Source: a bacterium ADurb.Bin243
GTDB taxonomy: Bacteria > Muiribacteriota > UBA9980
Length of the DNA: 34,932 nucleotides
Assembly (NCBI GenBank): GCA_002069765.1
Contig: MWBZ01000034.1
Span: forward strand, 1 to 34,932
Direction: 5' to 3'
A program made the translations under genes and the position numbers. Under the pieces are notes generated by a model. The model had not been told where the DNA came from. It saw only the letters and a program-made list of their open reading frames with translations, and searched no databases. Below are positions 14,352 to 20,829 of the stretch, in pieces (the stretch's first letter is position 1; the number at the start of each line of letters is the position of its first letter).

Positions 14352-14734
14352 ATATTTATGGCTCCCACAGGTAATTGCCCTGTTTCGTGCTTTTTGACAA
14401 GGCTTATAGAATCTACTAATATTTTGGGAGTTATTTTTTTTGCCTCGGGTATATCGTCTAAACTTCCATAAATTTCTGGGATTGGGCAGATAACGCCATG
14501 AATACGAACGGTATCTCCACTGGAAATTCCAAGTTCTTTTGGTGACTTGCAATAGAAGCACGTGAACGTATCGGAATTTCTATTTCCTTCGTGCTCGGGG
14601 CCAAAAACCGACACGAAAAACTTGTGTGCCCCAATTTTAACTCCAGTGCTCGATTCGAAAATACCATATTCCGATCCTCCAAGAGGTAGTTGGCCTGTTA
14701 ATTCAATTATATTTCCCGGTATAAAATTTTTCAT
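14321..14734 (-). CDS. Small OB-fold-like protein of the replication block
   Basis: 137 residues from ATG 14734 with GGAG 6 bases upstream. The sequence is beta-rich with conserved-looking features of an OB fold: NIIELTGQLPLGG near the start, a GAHKFFVSVFGP strand, then SGDTVRIHGVICPIPEIYG, the last a common closing motif of OB strands. There is a single CFYC pair (about residues 59-62). It lies immediately downstream of ssb in the same direction, 58 bases away across a hairpin, so it may be a second single-strand-binding or helicase-loading accessory protein. No family name can be given. Confidence 0.65.
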   Translation of the reverse strand: MKNFIPGNIIELTGQLPLGGSEYGIFESSTGVKIGAHKFFVSVFGPEHEGNRNSDTFTCFYCKSPKELGISSGDTVRIHGVICPIPEIYGSLDDIPEAKKITPKILVDSISLVKKHETGQLPVGAINIWPIVKQHSS

Positions 14735-14751
14735 TTTTTGCTCCTTTTTAT

Positions 14752-14784
14752 GATCGCCGGGAGTTTTTTTACTCCTCGGCGATC
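14752..14784 (-). terminator. Hairpin between ssb and the OB-like gene
   Basis: GATCGCCG-GGAGT (14752-14764) pairs with ACTCC-TCGGCGATC (14771-14784), with a T/A loop. On the minus strand only weak T-richness follows, so it may stabilise or partially terminate the ssb transcript. Confidence 0.55.
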
Positions 14785-14792
14785 GACCTTAA

Positions 14793-15272
14793 CTATTCAA
14801 TAGTCGGCTCAGCCATATCTGTATCCGTCATTCGCTTCGAAGCGCGCTCATTGTTAGTTGCATTCACTGTTGGGTCAACCGTCGATTCACCAGTAAGTTC
14901 ATCTTCGTCGCCAGAGTTTTCTTGAAGAGGCGAGTAGAGCACGGCAACTTCCGTTGTGAAAACTTTGCTGGATTGCATTTCGGTGCCGAATTTGTCCTGG
15001 AACCGTGATGTCTCGAATCGGCCAGATACATATACTTTAGAGCCCTTGCATATCTGTTTGGCAGCGTTTGTAAGCAGCCCCGTCGATACGCATGACATAA
15101 AAGTCACGCCGCTTTGCCTGTTCCTGACGGCAATGCCAAACTCTACCAGTTCTTTTTCACCGCCCTGCTGCTTTTTGATCATTTTAACGACCGGATTGTT
15201 CGTCGCCTTCCCAATAAAAACAATGTTCATGGGGTCAGGGTTGTTTGTGTTGAAATTACTTTGTGCTTGCAT
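14793..15272 (-). CDS. ssb: Single-stranded DNA-binding protein
   Basis: 159 residues. The OB-fold core follows a 14-residue Asn-rich lead: MNIVFIGKATNNPVVKMI, then VEFGIAVRNRQSGVTFMSCV, AAKQICKGSKVYVSGRFETS and an EVAVLYS strand. These correspond to the usual SSB strands (..F..VG.L..D, ..F.VA......, ..KG....V.G.L). It would coat and protect single-stranded DNA during replication and recombination of the element and would be the partner of the Sak4-like ATPase. The acidic C-terminal tail is present but ends TDMAEPTIE and lacks the canonical DDDIPF tip that recruits host proteins. Start ATG 15272 has AAAAGGA upstream. Confidence 0.9.
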   Translation of the reverse strand: MQAQSNFNTNNPDPMNIVFIGKATNNPVVKMIKKQQGGEKELVEFGIAVRNRQSGVTFMSCVSTGLLTNAAKQICKGSKVYVSGRFETSRFQDKFGTEMQSSKVFTTEVAVLYSPLQENSGDEDELTGESTVDPTVNATNNERASKRMTDTDMAEPTIE

Positions 15273-15390
15273 TTGGCCATCCTTTTCAATTCGTAAGTTT
15301 TGCTTTAACGATGCGTCCCCTCGAAACTATGCCTTATAGTTTTTTACTGCGAGCAGTTACGCTGTACATCTATTTTCGCCTACATCGCCG

Positions 15391-17166
15391 TCATGCCGTC
15401 ATGGCTGCGGTGCAAGACTTTGCTACTTCGTCCGTTTCGGGAAGGCTGTCGGCCAAACAGGATTCGGTCGACTCCGAAAGTGATGCCGATGACGGTATTT
15501 GAGGCGGAACGTATTTTATATCTATGTGACTGCCTTTAGATGTTCGCTTTATATCAATCTTTAAGCCAAGTCCTTCGATGTTAACTTTTACTCGATTTAT
15601 TAACCGAGAAAGGTGTGACGCCGTTGCAGGCCAATTTTTATTTTTGGGATCATGCTCCATAGATACGTATATTGAATTCAGCCCGATAAGTAAATCGTTC
15701 ATCATTCCAGACCATTCGCAGTCGATCTGCTGCCGTATAAATTGCATAAGGCAATTTGAAACAGCGTTCGACTCGACCACCTGACGGTTATGCTCCTCCA
15801 TGTTTTTATAGTAGGCGCGAATAAATCTATCGCCGCCTATGTTTATAGCCTCGGCTATGGCGTAGCCGTATCTAGCGAACTCAGCCATACGTGGATATTT
15901 ATTTAACCGAACATTCGGTAATAAACGCATCATACGAGAAAGAGCATCAAAGATAGCTCCCAGAATTTCAGGCAGTTTGCTTTGGAAATGCTCGTCCAAT
16001 TCGCTTTTGGGGATCCGCTTTTCTTCGTCCAGACGTTGGGTTTCAATAAGAATAGATCTGTCCAGAAGGTCTGCGCGTGCAGCCACGCAGTCTATGCCGT
16101 TCATTATTATGCAATCTTTTAACCTGAAAACTATTGCATCTTCGTCGGTTCGCAGTTTACGTCTCATTATTCCGCCGCCAGTTGCTGCCTGACAGAGAAG
16201 GTCGTTTTGCCGCTGAGTCAGCTTCGACAGGTTATCAAAAACAACAGCGTAGTTTTGAAAAAGCGTAAGAGCCGTATCACGGAGTGATACAGATAAGTTG
16301 ACCTGATCTACGCAAGTCGGATCTACAATTTTTTTAATGAATTCGGAATTTGTCGATTTTGCTGACCCTTGAGGGCCACTCATATATAGTATAGGTTTAG
16401 CAACATGGGGAATAAACGCATATATTATATAAACCAGCAGCAATATTTGATGGTCTGGGTCCTGAATAGTTAGGAAATCCAATAAATCTTTGACGTTACC
16501 ACCTGATACTGCCATGACCTGGGCACGCTGAATTTTAGGGTATTTTCTGAATCGTGCCGGTTCCTGTATTATATTCCAACCGTCCGGAGTAATCTGAATG
16601 GCTTTCCACTCGCGATCGCATATAGAATAAATTATTTTTTTATTGTCGCCGGTTATTCGATTGTCAAGCCTTACTAAGCCGAGTGAACTTGAATCATACT
16701 TCGCTTTAGCGGCAAAATCGTCGCGGACAAGTTTTAGAATATCGTTCGGAAGGCTTGAGTGGTGTAATTCCCAATAGCAGGACCGGAGAATATCTTCAAA
16801 AGTCAACCCTTTTATTGGATGGTACTCTTCGTGGCCATTTATTTTTACGATTGCAAATGGATCAGTGTTGTCATCATAAAAGAGGCCGGTCGTTCTTTCA
16901 ATCATGTGTGCGATAAATTCTTTGCTTCTTTTTATGGCTTTGTCATCGTGGCCTATCTCTTCAAGTATCGCGGTATTAACCGGTGTGATTTTAGTTGCAA
17001 TATAACCGATACCCGTCCCAGGTGACGTCTGATCCGGGACGGCCGATGCTTGGTTATTTATTATGCTTGCATCGTCCGGCTTTTCCGCCAGTGGCTCAAG
17101 CGATTTTAGAATTTGGTTATTCTCCGTGTTTTCGTTGGTAGTTACGGGTCTTTTTCGGTTTTTCAT
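15391..17166 (-). CDS. P4/D5-like AAA+ helicase-type ATPase, replication
   Basis: 591 residues from ATG 17166, which has GGAGG 4 bases upstream; an upstream in-frame extension to 17235 overlaps the promoter and has no ribosome site. The middle holds an ATPase resembling superfamily 3 helicases: Walker A GPQGSAKST at about 264-272, Walker B VVFDNLSKL with Asp311, then TGGGIMRRKLRTDEDAIVF and a sensor-like CIIMNGIDCVA. The N-terminal 110 residues are low-complexity, and the C-terminal 150 helical, possibly winged-helix. Proteins of this pattern are common in phage islands and plasmids as replicative helicases, often fused to or next to primases. No primase motif is seen here. It is the first gene of the leftward replication block and is controlled by the operator-containing promoter at 17207-17235. 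Confidence 0.8.
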   Translation of the reverse strand: MKNRKRPVTTNENTENNQILKSLEPLAEKPDDASIINNQASAVPDQTSPGTGIGYIATKITPVNTAILEEIGHDDKAIKRSKEFIAHMIERTTGLFYDDNTDPFAIVKINGHEEYHPIKGLTFEDILRSCYWELHHSSLPNDILKLVRDDFAAKAKYDSSSLGLVRLDNRITGDNKKIIYSICDREWKAIQITPDGWNIIQEPARFRKYPKIQRAQVMAVSGGNVKDLLDFLTIQDPDHQILLLVYIIYAFIPHVAKPILYMSGPQGSAKSTNSEFIKKIVDPTCVDQVNLSVSLRDTALTLFQNYAVVFDNLSKLTQRQNDLLCQAATGGGIMRRKLRTDEDAIVFRLKDCIIMNGIDCVAARADLLDRSILIETQRLDEEKRIPKSELDEHFQSKLPEILGAIFDALSRMMRLLPNVRLNKYPRMAEFARYGYAIAEAINIGGDRFIRAYYKNMEEHNRQVVESNAVSNCLMQFIRQQIDCEWSGMMNDLLIGLNSIYVSMEHDPKNKNWPATASHLSRLINRVKVNIEGLGLKIDIKRTSKGSHIDIKYVPPQIPSSASLSESTESCLADSLPETDEVAKSCTAAMTA

Positions 17167-17206
17167 AGTGCCTCCTGTTTTTAATGTGATTAAGCTTTCT
17201 ATTTTA

Positions 17207-17235
17207 ATTTTATCACAGTGTGATTTGTTTGTCAA
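17207..17235 (-). promoter_or_regulatory. Leftward promoter of the replication block with central operator
   Basis: TTGACA (17235-17230) and TAAAAT (17212-17207) with a 17-base spacer on the minus strand. The palindrome ATCACA-G-TGTGAT (17212-17224) occupies the spacer, so a bound repressor would exclude RNA polymerase. A further half-site TGTGAT lies downstream at 17185-17190. Confidence 0.75.
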
Positions 17236-17236
17236 T

Positions 17237-17282
17237 AGTATTTTAAAAAATACTTGATTATTTTTGAACGATGTGCTATAAT
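17237..17282 (+). promoter_or_regulatory. Rightward promoter of the repressor gene with overlapping palindrome
   Basis: TTGATT (17254-17259), a 17-base spacer and an extended -10 TGCTATAAT (17274-17282). A perfect 18-base palindrome AGTATTTTAAAAAATACT (17237-17254) abuts the -35 box. The site lies back to back with the leftward promoter, as in phage switch regions, and could give autoregulation. Confidence 0.75.
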
Positions 17283-17323
17283 GATAATATAAGTAAAAAT
17301 AATAAGTTTAAGGAGGCTGCTTT

Positions 17324-18466
17324 ATGAATTTCGGCCAGAAGTTAAAAATAGCGATAAGCGATAATAATATCACACAAAAAGAACTAGCAAATGGCACAGG
17401 ATTACATGTGAACACAATAAATTATTATATAAGCGGGGCTCAAAAAAATCCCGATCACGCTTCAATCGAAAAGATATGCACCTTTATGAATTTACCGAAA
17501 GATTATTTCGACACAAAAATTCCAGAAAATTACTATGCTGGAGTTGGCAAACGTATAAAAGAATTTAGAATAATTAAAGGGATTAATGCAGAAGAGTTTA
17601 TAGATGGAACCGAGTTGAGTTTAAATGAACTTAACGATGTCGAAAGCGGTGTTAAAAACGTAAGCAAACTCACATTATACAGATTTCAACAAAAATGGAA
17701 TGTAAACATGACGTGGCTTTTAACTGGCAAAGGCGATCCTGTGAAAACAACTTTTCAAAATGAAGAAAATACTGTACATGTGCTCGGCAATTTAACTGAA
17801 GGTCTAAATATTATCGAAGATGATATAAAAAGTTCCGAAGAAATTATGCCGCCCATGTGTTATTTAAAAGATTATGAAAAAGATAAGTTGTTTTCGTTGA
17901 AGGTTGGTGAGTTATCTCGTCGCGAAAGGGAATATTTCGGCCTACAGCGTTCAGATTATATTATTTTTTTGTTAGACGGAAAATTTATTCATAAAGACAT
18001 AATAGTTATGCGGCATCGGATTAATAACAGTCTTGTTTTGAAAAAATTCAATGATAATGGGCGTTTACAAAAAACTGGGGTCAATCTTCATCTTTTTCCT
18101 GAAAGCCCAAAAATCGAAACTTGCGATGTTTTTATGAAAGGACTGGTGGTAAGCAATAGCATAAGCGGAGGCAACACTAACGCCACCTACGAATACCTTG
18201 GCAGGGTGGTATTTTCGATGAGGATTTATCAAAATTTTGACCGCAATAATCTCAAATCAGGTTTTAGAAAAATTAAGAAAGGCCGTAATACTCGCAAATC
18301 GGACGTCCCGACCACTGAAGACGTTTCCCGAAATAGTCAAGCAGATTTTAATAAAGACGATGTTTCTTTTGGAAACTTAACAGTCGATAAGAAGGTTGGA
18401 CGATATATAAGACTGGACGATGATTCCACAACAGAAAATAATCTCGATAAAGATAACCTCGTATAA
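17324..18466 (+). CDS. Phage-type repressor with two HTH domains and an S24-like C-terminus
   Basis: 380 residues from ATG 17324, preceded by AAGGAGG. The first XRE-type helix-turn-helix covers residues 1-56 (ITQKELANGTGLHVNTINYY); a second HTH-like unit follows at about 70-125 (IKEFRIIKGINAEEF, then WLLTGKGDP, the typical end of CI-type HTH domains). The C-terminal part (about 220-310) resembles the LexA/CI S24 fold: DYIIFLLDGK, KDIIVMRH, LVLKKF with a possible catalytic Lys, and a MKGLVVSN strand. The usual GDSM nucleophile motif is not seen, so self-cleavage is doubtful. The last 60 residues are charged and disordered. Divergent transcription from the replication block with palindromes between the two promoters points to control of the lysogenic state. 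Confidence 0.85.
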   Translation: MNFGQKLKIAISDNNITQKELANGTGLHVNTINYYISGAQKNPDHASIEKICTFMNLPKDYFDTKIPENYYAGVGKRIKEFRIIKGINAEEFIDGTELSLNELNDVESGVKNVSKLTLYRFQQKWNVNMTWLLTGKGDPVKTTFQNEENTVHVLGNLTEGLNIIEDDIKSSEEIMPPMCYLKDYEKDKLFSLKVGELSRREREYFGLQRSDYIIFLLDGKFIHKDIIVMRHRINNSLVLKKFNDNGRLQKTGVNLHLFPESPKIETCDVFMKGLVVSNSISGGNTNATYEYLGRVVFSMRIYQNFDRNNLKSGFRKIKKGRNTRKSDVPTTEDVSRNSQADFNKDDVSFGNLTVDKKVGRYIRLDDDSTTENNLDKDNLV

Positions 18467-18494
18467 ATTGAATTTATCCTCATATTTTCAGAAT

Positions 18495-18539
18495 TTAAAC
18501 GTTAAACGCATTTTTTGTGCTTTAACGTTTAATTTTTTT
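18495..18539 (+). terminator. Strong intrinsic terminator after the repressor gene
   Basis: TTAAACGTTAAA (18495-18506) pairs with TTTAACGTTTAA (18521-18532) around a 14-base loop, followed by seven T residues (18533-18539). Confidence 0.9.
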
Positions 18540-18602
18540 ATGAACAAAACACTACAAAACTGTCGATTCAGGCTCATAAACAAATCTAAAATTTCAAATT
18601 TC

Positions 18603-18818
18603 TTATAGTGAAAGGCTTTTAAAGGCTGCATATCCCTGCATTCTTGTGCCGGGCCGATAAAGAAAATAAAGATTTAGAAGATCATTTTTAAAAGCATAAG
18701 TATTTTCGGCTTTTTTCACCATTATATCTAATTGCATGTAATTTCGCATTATACATGTTTCGGTATCGCTTGCCCGTAAAAAAACACCACAAACATAACA
18801 ACTGCAATTATTTTCCAT
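18603..18818 (-). CDS. Possible small cysteine-containing protein, unknown
   Basis: 71 residues, starting MENNCSCYVCGVFLRASDTE with C5, C7, C10 and a later C22, then a mixed helical part. No ribosome site precedes ATG 18818 and no family is recognised, so it may be a chance frame. It is opposite in direction to the genes on both sides. The rest of 18,540-19,019 is AT-rich non-coding sequence with a short TGCC/GGCA inverted repeat (about 18,920-18,940) and no other clear feature. Confidence 0.3.
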   Translation of the reverse strand: MENNCSCYVCGVFLRASDTETCIMRNYMQLDIMVKKAENTYAFKNDLLNLYFLYRPGTRMQGYAAFKSLSL

Positions 18819-19019
18819 ACAACCAATAAAAAAATATTATCATTCGCCGGCGCATATTGCCACCTAATAATTGCGAAGATTTTTCGCTGGCATAAAATAT
18901 TACTGTGGGCCGCGAGGAGTATGCCGTTTATGGCACGCCTTCTATGAAAAATATCGTTATAAGTAAAAGTAGCGTTATTCTTGCGCGGACTAATAATTCA
19001 TATATTAGGAGGAACTAAT

Positions 19020-19235
19020 ATGTTAGAAACAGTCGTTAACCAGGTCAAGGTCACAATAACGGCAAAGCAGGCTGCTCAATACATCGGCTGCTCATACTGG
19101 TCGTTATGCGAAATGTGCAAAAGGGGCGAAGTGCCTTTCATTTCAGTAGGGAAGAAAAGGTTGTTTCGTGAAGAGGCGCTCCTGCGCTGGATTACCGAGC
19201 GTGAGCAACAGAGCACGGTTCCGAGGGCGGCATAA
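19020..19235 (+). CDS. Excisionase-like winged HTH protein (MerR/HTH_17 type)
   Basis: 71 residues from ATG 19020, chosen because GGAGG lies 7 bases upstream; an in-frame ATG at 18981 has none. The sequence is a compact helix-turn-helix: TITAKQAAQYIGCSYWSLCE, then KRGEVPFISVGKKRLFREEA and LLRWITERE. This is the pattern of the helix-turn-helix 17 family, which includes excisionases (Xis/AlpA-like) that bend the attachment sites and switch the integrase from integration to excision. It is immediately followed by the integrase gene (87 bases), which supports the excisionase reading, although some members act as transcription activators. Confidence 0.8.
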   Translation: MLETVVNQVKVTITAKQAAQYIGCSYWSLCEMCKRGEVPFISVGKKRLFREEALLRWITEREQQSTVPRAA

Positions 19236-19321
19236 TACATAGGCAAGTTGAAATGGGTCCGTGCCGATCGTGGTATGGGCCCATCAACGAAGTTTAATTT
19301 CAAATGCAAAAAGGAGGATTT

Positions 19322-20515
19322 ATGGCAGGGTCAATACAATTCAGAGGTAACAACAGATGGCAGTTGATTTACTCCGCCGGTTACGACGGCAACGGCAAAC
19401 GAATACGGCATTGCAAAACCATCACAGCAACAAGCAAACGCGCCGCTGAAAAAGAATTGGTAAAATACATTAGCGAAATCGACGCGGGTGATCGCCAGGT
19501 AAACAGCAATATCAAATTCGCCGACTTTATAATGCGGTGGCTGACCGAATACGCCGAACCGAACCTTGCGCCCAAAACCGTTCTTGGGTATAGAAAACGC
19601 GTTGAACAGAGGATTATTCCGCTACTGGGCGGGTATAAAATTAACCAGATAACCCCGATGATCCTTATGAAGTTTTATCAAAAAATCGGCCGGGACGGAA
19701 TACGGCTCGACGGCAAATCCGGAAAGTTGTCGCAGCGCTCTATCCTGCATAACCACAGGATTTTATCTGCCGTCCTCCAGAAAGCAGTTGAGTGGCAGGT
19801 CTTACCGTCCAACCCTGCAACTAGAGTTCCCACACCAAGGGTGCCGCGTAAAGAGATGCGCTACCTCAACAAAGCTCAAATTTATAAACTGGTGCGGGCT
19901 CTGGAAACGGAGCCGTTGAAATATAAAGCTGCGATCATTCTGACGGTGGGCTGCGGACTAAGACTCGGAGAGATAATGGGCCTCGAATGGAAGGATATCG
20001 ACTTTGAAAAGCCGAGCCTCGTCGTAAGGCGCACAAGCCAGTACATTCCATGCATTGGTATTATCACGAAACAGCCTAAGAGCGAGAGTTCCATGCGCGT
20101 GATAACGTTGCCGGAACCCGTAGCCAGAGCGTTAAAAATATTCCGCGAATATCAGCAAAAGGAACGTCAGACGATACTAGACCTCTGGCACGACACGGAC
20201 AGGTTATTCGTTCAGTGGAACGGATTGCCGATGCACCCGGAATCAATAAGCAAGTGGTTTTTGAAGTTTCAACGAAGGCATAATCTGTCGGAAATCAATT
20301 TTCACGGACTACGGCACACGTCCGTTTCGATTCTGGCCAATAGCCGCGTTCCTGTGAAAGAAATCAGTGTTCGGACGGGCCACCAGAGCGTCTCGACGAC
20401 ACTAAACTTATACGGCCACATGCTCGAAGGCTCGGACCGGATGGCTGCGGACGAAATAGGAAAGGTCCTTTCAGAGTATCAGGAATTCGATGCAGAAAAC
20501 AAGGGTTCAAAATAA
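19322..20515 (+). CDS. int: Tyrosine recombinase, integrase of the element
   Basis: 397 residues from ATG 19322 (GGAGG 5 bases upstream; an in-frame ATG at 19304 overlaps the ribosome site). Domains: an AP2-like arm-type DNA-binding N-terminus (RGNNRWQLIYSAGYDGNGKR, about 8-27), a core-binding SAM-like domain (about 60-165) and the catalytic domain with Arg214 (GCGLRLGE), Lys250, His328-x-x-Arg331 (HGLRH), His354 (GHQS) and the nucleophile Tyr364 (LNLYGHM). All catalytic residues are present, so it should be active. It ends 94 bases from the 3' end of tRNA-Thr, pointing toward it, which is typical of integrases that use a tRNA 3' end as attachment site. Confidence 0.97.
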   Translation: MAGSIQFRGNNRWQLIYSAGYDGNGKRIRHCKTITATSKRAAEKELVKYISEIDAGDRQVNSNIKFADFIMRWLTEYAEPNLAPKTVLGYRKRVEQRIIPLLGGYKINQITPMILMKFYQKIGRDGIRLDGKSGKLSQRSILHNHRILSAVLQKAVEWQVLPSNPATRVPTPRVPRKEMRYLNKAQIYKLVRALETEPLKYKAAIILTVGCGLRLGEIMGLEWKDIDFEKPSLVVRRTSQYIPCIGIITKQPKSESSMRVITLPEPVARALKIFREYQQKERQTILDLWHDTDRLFVQWNGLPMHPESISKWFLKFQRRHNLSEINFHGLRHTSVSILANSRVPVKEISVRTGHQSVSTTLNLYGHMLEGSDRMAADEIGKVLSEYQEFDAENKGSK

Positions 20516-20581
20516 CTGTCAGCAGATTGTCAGCAGCAACCACTTCTGGCCTTTCCGGCCGGTCTCCCCAAAAACCAAAAA

Positions 20582-20603
20582 CCCCCGCATTCGCGAGGGT
20601 TTT
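20582..20603. terminator. Bidirectional terminator between the integrase gene and tRNA-Thr
   Basis: CCCCCGC (20582-20588) and GCGAGGG (20593-20599) pair with one mismatch around ATTC. TTTT follows on the plus strand, and TTTTT-GG-TTTTT on the minus strand just after the tRNA, so it can end both transcripts. Confidence 0.75.
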
Positions 20604-20609
20604 AGTGAG

Positions 20610-20640
20610 AGCCAACCACGGGATTTGAACCCGCGACCTG
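20610..20640. other. Probable right attachment site overlapping the tRNA 3' end
   Basis: The 3' half of tRNA-Thr, from the T-arm to the end, is the likely att core because the integrase gene lies directly beside it and integration has left a complete tRNA. I saw no second copy of this sequence in the window, so the left attachment site should lie beyond the left edge. Confidence 0.6.
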
Positions 20641-20682
20641 CGGTTTACGAAACCGCTGCTCTACCAGCTGAGCTAAGTTGGC
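20610..20682 (-). tRNA. tRNA-Thr, anticodon CGU
   Basis: 73 bases fold into a full cloverleaf on the minus strand: acceptor GCCAACT/GGTTGGC (one G-U pair), U8 and A9, D-arm GCTC/GAGC, anticodon stem GCGGT/ACCGC around TTCGTAA (anticodon CGT), a five-base variable loop, T-arm GCGGG/CCCGT with TTCAAAT, and discriminator U, consistent with threonine identity. CCA is not encoded. It reads ACG codons and serves as the integration target. Confidence 0.97.
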
Positions 20683-20776
20683 TGGTTGAAGTTATTATAT
20701 CATAAAGCCGATAAAATTTCAACTGATTTTTTTATTTTTTTTTAAAATTTAAAAACTTTAGCGATATTAGTTATTT

Positions 20777-20814
20777 TATCGCCTGGCGTCCGTATAACGG
20801 CCCGTCAGGCGATA
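20777..20814. repeat. Branched inverted repeat after the nucleotidyltransferase gene
   Basis: TATCGCCTG (20777-20785) pairs with CAGGCGATA (20806-20814), with an inner CCGT-ATA-ACGG stem. On the minus strand A residues rather than T residues follow, so it is not a classic terminator; on the plus strand a T tract follows after 9 bases. Confidence 0.55.
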
Positions 20815-20829
20815 GCTGTTTAATTTTTT

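Noticed and set aside
14352-14561. Upstream part of a 107-codon minus-strand frame
   Set aside because: It is out of frame with the OB-like gene that covers it and has no ribosome site; only its last 37 codons (14238-14351) are kept as a possible gene.
16819-17257. Plus-strand frames over the start of the P4/D5-like gene and switch region
   Set aside because: They overlap coding sequence and promoters on the other strand and lack ribosome sites.
18900-18960. Promoter for the excisionase-integrase genes
   Set aside because: Several AT-rich hexamers occur but no pair with acceptable spacing; I cannot place this promoter.
1-20609. Complete prophage
   Set aside because: No terminase, portal, capsid, tail or lysis genes are visible; only the replication/integration part of a phage-like element is present. 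Genes beyond the left edge cannot be judged.
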